A stretch of DNA of 46,507 nucleotides from G041228335 sp964580905 (lineage in GTDB: Bacteria; Pseudomonadota; Alphaproteobacteria; Puniceispirillales; UBA1172), in the NCBI GenBank assembly GCA_964580905.1, contig CAZOLR010000017.1, forward strand, positions 1-46,507. The letters are read 5' to 3'. The position numbers and the translations under genes are program-made. Below, piece by piece: positions 7,588 to 15,892 of this stretch (positions are counted from its first letter, which is position 1; every line of letters begins with the position of its first letter). A model generated the notes under the pieces. That model did no database searches. It was not told where the DNA came from and was given only the letters and a program-made list of their open reading frames with translations.

Positions 7588-9108
7588 TTACCGGAGCGTA
7601 TCAAGAAACCGCTGGCTGTCGTCCCGGATGGCCGCAATTTTGTCTTCAGCCATCCGCTCAAGGGTCCGGTAGGGCATGCCCATCCGGGGGTTGGTCTTGA
7701 GCTTGTCTTTGTTCCGTATGAGAAAATCCCAGTAAAGATAGTTGAAGGGGCAGGCATCTTGCCCTGTCTTGGCCGCCACCTTGTAACGGCAATGGCGGCA
7801 ATAGGTGGACATTCTGTTGATATAGGCCCCGCTTGCGGCATAGGGCTTGCTGGCAAGATAGCCGCCGTCAGCGTAAAGGGTCATCCCGCTGACATTAGGC
7901 AACTCCACCCATTCATAGGCATCGGCATAGACCGCGAGATACCAGGCATTGACTTCGGCTGGATCTATTCCGGCAAGCAAGGCAAAATTACCCAGAACCA
8001 TCAGCCGCTGAATGTGGTGGGCATAAGCGTTGTCGCGTGTTTCTGATACGCATTGCTGGAGGCACCTCATCTCGGTATCCGCGGTCCAGTAAAAATCCGG
8101 CAGGGGGCGGTCGGCCTCAAGGGCGTTGGCACTGGCATAATCCGGCATGGTAAGCCAGTATATACCCCGCACATATTCGCGCCAGCCAAGGATCTGACGA
8201 ATAAAGCCTTCCACGGCGTTCAGCGGGGCTGTGCCGTCATGCCAGGCCTGCTCTGCCCGTCGGATCACTTCAATCGGCAGAAGCAGCCCGGCGTTGAGAT
8301 AAAGCCCGATATGGGCATGATACATCCATGGCTCGCCATCGACCATCGCATCCTGCCAGGTGCCGAAATGGGGCAGGCGTTCCTCAATAAACACATCGAG
8401 TGCATTCAGGGCATCTTCACGGCAGACGCCATAGCCGAAATGTTCAAGATGCCCGAAATGTCCGCTGAAATGCTTTGTGACAAGATCAAGCACCTCACGG
8501 GTGATTTCGTCAGGTTCAACCCTGAAAGGCGGGGGCGGGTTAAGCCCGTCGCGCGGGGGCTGGCGGTTTTCCTGATCGTAATTCCACTGGCCACCTTCCG
8601 GTTCATCCCCGCGCATCAGAATTTGATGCTGGCGTCGCGCTTCGCGGTAGAAAAACTCCATCCGCAGGGATTTGCGCCCTTCCGCCCAGGCAGAAAAAGC
8701 TTCGATTGAAGTCAGAAAGCGTGTATCCGCCCGGATCTCAACAGGAAGGTTGAATGTATCTTTCCAGGTGTTGAACTCCTGATATAAGCGGAATTCACCC
8801 GGTTCCGTCAGAATGAGACGTTCCGGGGAAAGGCGCTCGATAGCACGCCGGACTTCTCCTGCCAGACTGCCGGTGTTATCGGTATCATCATATTCTGTGT
8901 AGATGAGCTCAACATCCTTGCGGCGCAGCTCATCGGCAAAGTGCCGCATGGCTGAAAACACAAAAGCGATCTTTTTCTGGTGATGGTTTACATATCCGGC
9001 TTCTTCTGCCACTTCCGCCATCAGCACCACATCGCCCGCCTGCAGATCCCGTAGCGAGGCAAGAGAAGGACTGAGCTGGTCTCCAAGAACTAGTCGGAGG
9101 CAGGACAT
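7588..9108 (-). CDS. phrB: Fe-S-containing cryptochrome/photolyase (PhrB/CryB type)
   Basis: A 506-residue member of the bacterial FeS-BCP branch, which includes the (6-4) photolyase PhrB of Agrobacterium and CryB of Rhodobacter. Four Cys that would hold a [4Fe-4S] cluster are at C349, C437, C440 and C453, almost exactly the spacing known from PhrB. The AHHIQRLM segment (363-370) carries the His pair important for (6-4) repair. The FAD-binding C-terminal region is well conserved, and the N-terminal part would bind a ribolumazine antenna. It uses blue light to repair UV lesions, or acts as a photoreceptor. It follows the retinal cluster on the same strand, separated by a 180-base gap with a marked hairpin. 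Confidence 0.93.
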   Translation of the reverse strand: MSCLRLVLGDQLSPSLASLRDLQAGDVVLMAEVAEEAGYVNHHQKKIAFVFSAMRHFADELRRKDVELIYTEYDDTDNTGSLAGEVRRAIERLSPERLILTEPGEFRLYQEFNTWKDTFNLPVEIRADTRFLTSIEAFSAWAEGRKSLRMEFFYREARRQHQILMRGDEPEGGQWNYDQENRQPPRDGLNPPPPFRVEPDEITREVLDLVTKHFSGHFGHLEHFGYGVCREDALNALDVFIEERLPHFGTWQDAMVDGEPWMYHAHIGLYLNAGLLLPIEVIRRAEQAWHDGTAPLNAVEGFIRQILGWREYVRGIYWLTMPDYASANALEADRPLPDFYWTADTEMRCLQQCVSETRDNAYAHHIQRLMVLGNFALLAGIDPAEVNAWYLAVYADAYEWVELPNVSGMTLYADGGYLASKPYAASGAYINRMSTYCRHCRYKVAAKTGQDACPFNYLYWDFLIRNKDKLKTNPRMGMPYRTLERMAEDKIAAIRDDSQRFLDTLR

Positions 9109-9179
9109 GAGCTTTCAACCGTGCACATAAAATCTATAAAAATGGGATTATGAAACATTAATCATCCGACGGAGGATAG

Positions 9180-9220
9180 GGTGGTCCCAGTAACTTTTTG
9201 GGGGAGGAACTGAGACCACC
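9180..9220 (-). promoter_or_regulatory. Stem-loop upstream of the photolyase with C-rich loop
   Basis: Arms 9180-9191 and 9209-9220 form a 12-bp stem. Read as - strand RNA it is fully paired, including one U-G pair. The 17-base loop contains UCCUCCCCC, complementary to ribosome-binding sites. No U-run follows, so it is not a plain terminator. It lies between the isomerase gene and the photolyase gene. It could be an mRNA leader element or a small RNA. Confidence 0.5.
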
Positions 9221-9288
9221 ACCGGGGGAGATTATTACACCTCATTTGTGTCAGATTTTGGAGTAATCAACCCCTGTAATGAAAAAAA

Positions 9289-10317
9289 TCAGGAATTTTT
9301 TATATTTCCTTTTGCACGGCGAAATTCAGGTAAATTACGGCTGCCCGTAAGAAACAGGCTCATCTGCATCTGCTGTCTCCACTGATCGACGCCCTCTATA
9401 AGGATATCAGGGGTCAGACGGCCCTTTTCGTCCTCGGCAAGGGTGAGGAAATGCCCGGCGGCAGCAACGATATCAGCCCCGATCCAGAGCGCACGTGCAG
9501 CATCGAGTCCGTGGCGGATACCGCCGGATGCAATCACCTTCAGATCAGGTATTTCTGAACGGATTTCGACAATGGCGTCAAGGGTTGGAATACCCCAGTC
9601 AAGAAAGGGGGCGAAGACCGCCTTGTCATCATCCCGGCGCTGGGTTTCGATGCGCGTCCAGTTGGTCCCGCCAAGTCCAGCCACATCAACATAACTAACC
9701 CCGGCTGACATCAGTCTTGCGGCAACAGATGCGGAAATACCGGCGCCGACTTCCTTGACTATCACAGGGCATGGAAGAGCGTGGCATAATTTGGCAATCG
9801 CGTCTTCAACACCGCGCCAGTCCCGGTCTCCTTCAGGCTGGGCGAGCTCCTGCAAAGGGTTGAGATGAATAGCCATGGCATCGGCTTCGATGGCATCAAC
9901 GGCGCGCTTCGCCATATCAAGTCCGTCTCTCTTTGCCAGCTGAACGCCGCCAAGATTGCCGATAATGGGAATATCAGGGGCTTTGGTGCGAAGCGATGAC
10001 TGATCCCGGCCTGCTTCAAGGCTGGCACGCTGGGAGCCGACAGCAAGCGCAATCCCCGCCTCATTGGCAATTTCAGCAAGCAGACTGTTGATGGCGTCTG
10101 CCCGGTCCGTCCCGCCTGTCATAGCCCCGATCATCATCGGCATTGAAAGCGTATGACCAAGGAAGCGGCAACTCAACTCAATCTCGTCAAAAAGGCACTC
10201 AGGCATGGCGTTGTGTTCAAGCTGGACTCTGTCCAGATCATGGGAAATCAGTGACCTAGACTGGCGCCCGCGGGCAAGGTCAAGGTGGTCATCCTTACGG
10301 TCGGCAGCTTTGGTCAT
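9289..10317 (-). CDS. fni: Isopentenyl-diphosphate isomerase, type 2
   Basis: A 342-residue FMN-dependent IPP isomerase that interconverts isopentenyl and dimethylallyl diphosphate, the substrates of CrtE. Family marks include the N-terminal RKDDHLDLA, the segment MPMMIGAMTGG, AVGSQRASLE, HLNPLQELAQPEGDRDW, VKEVGAG, the FMN-phosphate-binding VIASGGIRHGLDAARALWIGAD stretch, and the length. It is the last gene of the carotenoid-retinal cluster and follows blh by 19 bases. Type 2 isomerases are typical of proteorhodopsin gene clusters. Confidence 0.95.
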   Translation of the reverse strand: MTKAADRKDDHLDLARGRQSRSLISHDLDRVQLEHNAMPECLFDEIELSCRFLGHTLSMPMMIGAMTGGTDRADAINSLLAEIANEAGIALAVGSQRASLEAGRDQSSLRTKAPDIPIIGNLGGVQLAKRDGLDMAKRAVDAIEADAMAIHLNPLQELAQPEGDRDWRGVEDAIAKLCHALPCPVIVKEVGAGISASVAARLMSAGVSYVDVAGLGGTNWTRIETQRRDDDKAVFAPFLDWGIPTLDAIVEIRSEIPDLKVIASGGIRHGLDAARALWIGADIVAAAGHFLTLAEDEKGRLTPDILIEGVDQWRQQMQMSLFLTGSRNLPEFRRAKGNIKNS

Positions 10318-10336
10318 GATCAGGATAATCCCTCAG

Positions 10337-11176
10337 TTAATTTTTCATTCTGGGGCGAAAGATCCCATCAATCAATATCATATGAGGGACGGTGAGCGCG
10401 GCAAGACCGATAAATACAACCTGAAATGCCGCAGCATCAGCTGTGGTTCGGGCCGCCAGAATTGTGTAGGCGATCCCGCCACCCATCCAGGTGAGCAGTG
10501 TAAAAATAACAGTCAGGCGAAAAGGTGAAAGCTCCGGATTATGGTCCCGGAGTCTGAAAAAAATCCGCCGCACATGTCTGGGTGTATGCACACAGGCAAA
10601 ATAGACAGCAAATCCGGCAATGGGAGGCAGGGCCCACATAGCCAGAAGCAATCCTGAAAATTCAACAAAAGGAAGCCTCAGCGAGGGAACGCGGATGGCC
10701 GCCAGGGCATAAGCAACACCTGCACCGGTCATAAGGACAGCAAGACCCTCGAGAAAAGGCGTCAGCATCCCGACATCCGGCCCCGAAAGATAGGTGAAAA
10801 GCTCATGTGTCATGGCCGGATGAAAAAGAGGGATTCCAACGACCACTATCCCTCCATGGCAAATAATCTGCATCCAGCGAAAAAATATATTATCGACTTC
10901 GGTATCACCGTTGCCGAAATGAACAAGGCTGATCAGCAGAAACAACATCAGGGCAAGGACAGGAAAGGCCAGCCAGAAAACCACCACAAGTGCAGCCAGC
11001 GCAACATAGCCGAGAATAAAGCCAGCCATGCGCATCCGGTTCCGTCCGTAACCCAGTGCCAGCGCAACCGCGCCATCCATGGCGCCATGGGGCAGACCTA
11101 TCGCGACAACAGCAAGAAGGCTGATGGTGTTGATGATGCCAAGGGAGGAGATCAAGCCTGAACTATCCATTTTCAT
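10337..11176 (-). CDS. blh: Beta-carotene 15,15'-dioxygenase, Brp/Blh family
   Basis: A 279-residue integral membrane enzyme that cleaves beta-carotene into two retinals, the chromophore of the rhodopsin at the head of this cluster. Conserved His residues are in GLPHGAMD (H30), LVHFGNGD (H86), VHTPRH (H197, H201) and VPHMILID (H265); they probably bind iron. Multiple hydrophobic helices fill the chain. The ATG at 11176 lies inside the last codons of crtY; a second ATG two codons later is also possible. The longer upstream frame is not Blh-like. It overlaps crtY by 14 bases, which implies coupled translation. Confidence 0.94.
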   Translation of the reverse strand: MKMDSSGLISSLGIINTISLLAVVAIGLPHGAMDGAVALALGYGRNRMRMAGFILGYVALAALVVVFWLAFPVLALMLFLLISLVHFGNGDTEVDNIFFRWMQIICHGGIVVVGIPLFHPAMTHELFTYLSGPDVGMLTPFLEGLAVLMTGAGVAYALAAIRVPSLRLPFVEFSGLLLAMWALPPIAGFAVYFACVHTPRHVRRIFFRLRDHNPELSPFRLTVIFTLLTWMGGGIAYTILAARTTADAAAFQVVFIGLAALTVPHMILIDGIFRPRMKN

Positions 11177-12293
11177 GCTTCCCCATTCCGGCGAGGGCCA
11201 GGATAAAAGGCCATTTCGGCATGGCCAGAATAACCTTGAGCCGAATGCGCCATGTGGCTTCACCTGCCATGAACAGGGCCATTGTATCACCCGTCAGCGC
11301 TTTGCCCATTGCCAGAAAAAGACGCGGGGCAATCGCCGGAAACTTTCTGAGAACACGAAGAAAGATCCGGTCCATCCATAAATCAACCGCCTGATGCGGG
11401 CTTTGAGGCGCGTTGAAGTCACCTTTTATTACAAGGTTATAAATACTCTCTGCCTGCTTCTGGATAAAAGCAAAGGCATACCCGCTTGACGGCCGGATAG
11501 CACCGCCATTGCCACCTATGGAAGGCAATGCCGGATCCTTAGATGAAAGAAAACCCATGGGGATCACGCCCCGTTCCCGTCGCAGGACACGATATTGGCC
11601 AGTTTCAAGGATTTTATCGCAATACTGGTTGATGGCATTTTCGTAAAATTTGTCGTCTTCAGGTTTCGGGCTGAACATGGTGGATTCGACGAGCCCCCGA
11701 TGTGGCGAATAGGGCAGGACATAGATAAAATGTATGCCGCGCGACTGGTCGCACCGAAAATCCATCAGCACAGCTGTTGTTTCATCAAAACAGGCATGTT
11801 CGGTTTCGATTTCCCAGCCCAGAAAGTGCTGGAGCATGATGCCTTCGGGCAGTGTTGGTGTCCGGCTGTCATAGACCTGATCCACCGTGATCTCCCCATC
11901 GCCGGTCTCAAGGATAAATGAATCATCGGTTTTGCGCACAGACTGAATATCGGTTCTGCGCAGATCTGCTCCGGATTTAACCGCCTTGAGCCGGCATTCA
12001 GTCAGCCATGCCTTGCTTTCAATCGCGGCGTAAGGGTGGAGTTCGGCCTTTTGCACCGCTCGCCCTGAAGGCGTGATGATCTGCCATTGGTGCCAGTGTT
12101 TTCTGGCCATGGCAAAGGCATCGTCCATGCCTTGGGTTTGCCAGAAACCCCAGCTGTGATCTCGCCGTTCCCCCGGTTTAAGGGGATCAGCAAGCATAAG
12201 GTCCATCCCGTTAATTTCGGCAAGCTTTCGGGCGAGACTAAGCCCGGCGCAACCGGCACCAAGTATTCCAATCCTTGTCTTACCCCCGGGCAT
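11163..12293 (-). CDS. crtY: Lycopene beta-cyclase
   Basis: A 376-residue CrtY-type cyclase that closes both ends of lycopene to give beta-carotene. An N-terminal dinucleotide-binding motif ILGAGCAGLSLARKL starts at residue 10. The segments DHSWGFW, VYDSRTP, LGWEIETEH, MDFRCDQS, FIYVLPYS and GVIPMG, and the GGAIRPSSGYAF stretch, are marks of bacterial CrtY. The start at 12293 was chosen because the flavin-binding fold begins just after it; the open frame runs about 18 codons further. It overlaps the 3' end of crtB by 14 bases and the start of blh by 14 bases, consistent with one tightly packed operon. Confidence 0.94.
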   Translation of the reverse strand: MPGGKTRIGILGAGCAGLSLARKLAEINGMDLMLADPLKPGERRDHSWGFWQTQGMDDAFAMARKHWHQWQIITPSGRAVQKAELHPYAAIESKAWLTECRLKAVKSGADLRRTDIQSVRKTDDSFILETGDGEITVDQVYDSRTPTLPEGIMLQHFLGWEIETEHACFDETTAVLMDFRCDQSRGIHFIYVLPYSPHRGLVESTMFSPKPEDDKFYENAINQYCDKILETGQYRVLRRERGVIPMGFLSSKDPALPSIGGNGGAIRPSSGYAFAFIQKQAESIYNLVIKGDFNAPQSPHQAVDLWMDRIFLRVLRKFPAIAPRLFLAMGKALTGDTMALFMAGEATWRIRLKVILAMPKWPFILALAGMGKHENG

Positions 12294-13197
12294 GGGGGAG
12301 CCCCGCAAGGGCATGATGCAGCTGATTGTCATGGGCGGGCACATCACGTGAGCGGTGCCGCATCAAGGGCAGAGCTGTAAGGCTGGTCCATGCTTTTGTG
12401 AGTGTTGAGGTCACCTGCCGCCCATCCTGCCAGTTGCATCCATGATACGCCAGTTGTATTCCGATCTGGCGATAGGCACGGGCCGCGATCAGGATCGCAA
12501 CATGGGCCCGCAATGGAAGATGGCTTAGTCCCTTTATCCCGCTCTCATAATAGGTTTCCGCGAGAGAAAGGGTGCGCATAACGCCTTCGGCCACCTGTTT
12601 GATCATCATGGCATCGGCTTCTTCTGCGGCAAGCGCAATTTCCTGAGGGGTGATGCCTCCGACCCATTCAGCGGGCAGATACCGGCGCCCCATACGGGCA
12701 TCTTCCAGCACATCCCGCGCAATATTGGTCAGCTGCATGGCAATGCCAAGGTCGATGGCAAAAGCCGGGGCATCATGGTTTGTGGAGCCGAGGATGCGAC
12801 ACATCATAACACCGACTGTTCCCGCGACATGATAGCTGTATCGCAATAAGTCTTCTTTTGTGTTGAGCCGAACGGTTTCCTGATCCATCAGGAGGCCGTC
12901 GATCAATGAAATCAACGCGTTATCGGGCAGGTTTTTTTCCCGCATGAACGGGCGGAAATCCATAAGTGCGGGGTCGGTGTCACGGGTGATGCCTGTCAGG
13001 CTGTCATGGATTGAGCGAAGCCGCCTTGATCCATGGGGAAGATCGCCGTCAGCCAGATCATCGAGCAGACGGCAAAATGCATAGAGCCGGGCGGCATCCT
13101 GTCCCATGCCCTGGCCAAGAAATCGCCTTGCCCAGTGGAACGTCCGTCCACCCTCACGCAGGGTCATTTCTGCTTCAATGATCATGGCTTCCGTCAT
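12280..13197 (-). CDS. crtB: Phytoene synthase
   Basis: A 305-residue squalene/phytoene synthase family enzyme that condenses two geranylgeranyl diphosphates into phytoene. Both Asp-rich motifs are intact: DDLAD (46-50) in CRLLDDLAD and RDVLED (161-166) in TNIARDVLEDARMGRRYLP. GAGG five bases before the ATG supports the start at 13197. It lies between crtI (48-base gap) and crtY (14-base overlap). Confidence 0.96.
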   Translation of the reverse strand: MTEAMIIEAEMTLREGGRTFHWARRFLGQGMGQDAARLYAFCRLLDDLADGDLPHGSRRLRSIHDSLTGITRDTDPALMDFRPFMREKNLPDNALISLIDGLLMDQETVRLNTKEDLLRYSYHVAGTVGVMMCRILGSTNHDAPAFAIDLGIAMQLTNIARDVLEDARMGRRYLPAEWVGGITPQEIALAAEEADAMMIKQVAEGVMRTLSLAETYYESGIKGLSHLPLRAHVAILIAARAYRQIGIQLAYHGCNWQDGRQVTSTLTKAWTSLTALPLMRHRSRDVPAHDNQLHHALAGLPHARG

Positions 13198-13245
13198 ATT
13201 TGCCTCAACCCAGCATCTGATCTTGGTTGTTGAATTTGCGTAACT

Positions 13246-14766
13246 CTAGGCCACGCGTGTTTTTGTTTCATCCTCTGATACCAGAGCCTCCACCACCTTC
13301 GCGGAACAGAGAACACCGGGCATGCCGGCCCCCGGATGTGCTCCGGCCGCCGCAAAATAGAGATTAGGGATATGAGGATCCCGATTATGATAGCGAAACC
13401 AGGCCGATTGCGAAAAGATTGGCGCGATGGAAAACCCGGTGCCATGCATGGCCCGGTAATCCTTCTTGAAATCTTCCGGCGTCATCCAGAATTCTTCGCA
13501 CATCGCGTCTTTCAGGCCCGGCATGATGGTTCGCTCAAGGGCTTCGGTTATACGGTTTTTGAGCTGTTCACCTTCAATCGTCCAGTCGGTTTTTCCCAGA
13601 AGATTGGGGACAGGGCACAACACATAGAAACTATCACAGCCTTCAGGGGCAAAGCTTTTATCCGTGGCAGTCGGGCGATGGAGATAAAGGGAAAAGTCAT
13701 CGGCAAGAATTTTCCGGTCAAAGATATCTTTAAGAAGCTCTTTGTATCGCGGGCCCATCCAGATCGTATGATGCGCAATATCCGGATAGGATTTGCGTGT
13801 GCCAAAGAACAGGACAAAAAGACCCATGGAATAATGTGTCATGCTCTCGGGAAGGGTCTTTTTTGACCGATTATGGCCTTCAGGCATCATCTGGGCATAG
13901 ATCGTTGGCGGATCACCATTGCAGATAACACGATCAGCCTTGAATATCTCACCGTTTGTTGCCACAGCCCCTTTGGCCAGGCCTTGATCTACCGTGATGG
14001 TTTCAATATCCACCCCAAGCCGGACATCAATCCCCTGTCGTTCCATGAGTTTCATCAGTTCCGCTACCAGCTTGCCTGTTCCTCCCATGGCGAACCAGAC
14101 CCCCCAGCGGCGTTCCAGATAGTGGATCAGCGTATAGATCGATGTTGTCGTGAATGGATTGCCGCCAACCAGCAGAGGGTGGATGGAAAAAGCCTGACGC
14201 AGCAAGGGATGACGGATATGGCTGTTCACCATCTGGGCAACCGTCATGTAGCTTTTGAGTTTCAGCAGGGAGGGTATCTGCTGGACCATCGTAAAAAACC
14301 GAGTAAAAGGGCGTGAGGCAAGACGCTCAAACCCGATCTCGAATATGTCTTTTGAGGCTTTCAGCAGGCTCTCATACCCTTTCTTGTCTTCGGGCGAAAA
14401 CCGTTCGATTTCACTTAAGGTATCCTCTACCGTGGCCCGGTAGTCAAAGGTCTCGCCGTTATTGAAGACAAAACGGTACCATGGATCAAGGGGGCGGAAT
14501 TCCACGTGATCTTCCCGTTTCTCGCCGAAAAGTTCAAACAATTCGTCAAACAGAAAAGGGGCTGTCACGACGGTGGGCCCGGCATCATGGCGGAATCCTC
14601 CACGCTCAAAGACCTGTGCCCGTCCGCCGATAGCATTCATTCTGTCGACGAGGGTGACGTCGTAACCTTTAGCCCGCATTCTCAAAGCTGAAGCGATACC
14701 CCCGAATCCGGCACCGATTACCAGTACTTTCCGGCCATTGCTCAGGGAACGTTCAGGATTTTCCAT
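13246..14766 (-). CDS. crtI: Phytoene desaturase
   Basis: A 506-residue CrtI that converts phytoene to lycopene. The N-terminal FAD-binding segment VLVIGAGFGGIASALRMRA begins at residue 14, followed by the acidic end of the beta-alpha-beta unit (VTLVDR). The early GGRAQVFERGGFRHDAGPTV stretch and the C-terminal GAHPGAGMPGVLCSAK signature are typical of CrtI. The length is normal. It lies 26 bases downstream of crtE. Confidence 0.96.
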   Translation of the reverse strand: MENPERSLSNGRKVLVIGAGFGGIASALRMRAKGYDVTLVDRMNAIGGRAQVFERGGFRHDAGPTVVTAPFLFDELFELFGEKREDHVEFRPLDPWYRFVFNNGETFDYRATVEDTLSEIERFSPEDKKGYESLLKASKDIFEIGFERLASRPFTRFFTMVQQIPSLLKLKSYMTVAQMVNSHIRHPLLRQAFSIHPLLVGGNPFTTTSIYTLIHYLERRWGVWFAMGGTGKLVAELMKLMERQGIDVRLGVDIETITVDQGLAKGAVATNGEIFKADRVICNGDPPTIYAQMMPEGHNRSKKTLPESMTHYSMGLFVLFFGTRKSYPDIAHHTIWMGPRYKELLKDIFDRKILADDFSLYLHRPTATDKSFAPEGCDSFYVLCPVPNLLGKTDWTIEGEQLKNRITEALERTIMPGLKDAMCEEFWMTPEDFKKDYRAMHGTGFSIAPIFSQSAWFRYHNRDPHIPNLYFAAAGAHPGAGMPGVLCSAKVVEALVSEDETKTRVA

Positions 14767-14792
14767 GGTATTCGCATCCCCCGGGGGAAAGG

Positions 14793-15812
14793 TTATTCAG
14801 CGGCGTGTTCCAACGAAAGCGCACAAATTGACGTTAACAGTTTTTGAATTGGCCGGACAATATGGCTCAACTCGTCCGGAACGCAGGTAGCTTTATTCTC
14901 CGCATCACGAAGAATTCCGTTCATAAGTTCGGTTGTAACCTTGATCGCTGATGACTGTAGCAGGCGGTGATGCCATTTCGCCACCGCACTCTGGTCCCCG
15001 GAAAGGAGCCATGTGTCAAATTCTTTTGCTTCTTTACCAACAAGAAGATTACGGTACGTCACAATAACACCATTCGGTGCACGGCGAACAAGGTCAGACG
15101 CAGGGTTGATGGCCCCATCCGAGCCAAGAATGTTCAGAATATCATTCGCAACCTGGTAGGCGGTGCCAACGGCGTTAAAATACTGGGTGATAGGTTCAAC
15201 AATATCTTGTCGACCGGCAAGCAGTGCCATGCCTTCCACCGGAGCGATAAACAGGGGGGCTGTCTTGCCTCTGATGATCTGGCGATAGCAACTCCAGTCA
15301 GGATAGCCCGTCGTTTCAAATTCCATGGCCTGACCCGTGGTCGTATCTTTCATATGATGAGACAAATTTGCTACCAGAGCGGGATTGTTTCCGGCAATCG
15401 CGGCTTTTGCTGCAAATTCAAACGAAAGCGCAATCAACCAATCACCAAGGGCGAGCGCTGTATCCCGGCCAAAAGCGGCCCAGATCGACGGTCTGTCCCG
15501 ACGAACACTGTCGCCATCGGAAATATCATCATGAATAAGAGACGCGTTATGAAGAACTTCTATGGCGGCAGCCCAATTAACGGATGCCCCGGTTGATATA
15601 CCAAAGGCTTTGCCGGTTGAAAGTGCCAGTCCGGCGCGCAGCATTTTGCCCGGGTCCATGAAGTGGTGATGCGCGGCCTGGCCTAACGGTTCATCGGCTG
15701 CTGGCAGGGAATTCAGTATCAGGGTTCGAACAGATGAAAGAGGGTCGGTATTATCTGATCCGGCGGAGATACGCCTTGCTGCCTGCACAGCATTAAAAGC
15801 TAGATCGTCCAT
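14793..15812 (-). CDS. crtE: Geranylgeranyl diphosphate synthase-type polyprenyl synthetase
   Basis: A 339-residue trans-prenyltransferase. The position at the head of the crt genes says it makes the C20 precursor for CrtB. The first Asp-rich motif is intact (HDDISD, D95, D96, D99), followed by RRDRPSIW; GQ (160-161) and the GKTAPLF segment (182-188) are also present. The usual second motif DDxxD is replaced by NDILN (223-227), so the first Asp is Asn and the last is Asn. In class I prenyltransferases this motif binds the Mg-allylic diphosphate, so activity or product length could be altered. AAGGGGGA lies six bases before the ATG. Confidence 0.9.
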   Translation of the reverse strand: MDDLAFNAVQAARRISAGSDNTDPLSSVRTLILNSLPAADEPLGQAAHHHFMDPGKMLRAGLALSTGKAFGISTGASVNWAAAIEVLHNASLIHDDISDGDSVRRDRPSIWAAFGRDTALALGDWLIALSFEFAAKAAIAGNNPALVANLSHHMKDTTTGQAMEFETTGYPDWSCYRQIIRGKTAPLFIAPVEGMALLAGRQDIVEPITQYFNAVGTAYQVANDILNILGSDGAINPASDLVRRAPNGVIVTYRNLLVGKEAKEFDTWLLSGDQSAVAKWHHRLLQSSAIKVTTELMNGILRDAENKATCVPDELSHIVRPIQKLLTSICALSLEHAAE

Positions 15813-15846
15813 GGTGTCCCCCTTGAATTTTATTCGTCATGTTGGG

Positions 15847-15879
15847 AGAAATCGGGCAACCCGGTTAAGGATTGCCCGA
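15847..15879 (-). terminator. Hairpin between proteorhodopsin and crtE (possible leaky terminator)
   Basis: TCGGGCAA (15852-15859) and TTGCCCGA (15872-15879) pair perfectly around a 12-base loop. On the - strand the hairpin is followed by TTTCT, a short U-run. It lies just after the rhodopsin stop codon and 40 bases before crtE. It may trim or stabilise the rhodopsin mRNA so that opsin is made in excess over the carotenoid enzymes. Confidence 0.55.
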
Positions 15880-15892
15880 AACCTAGTAGATG

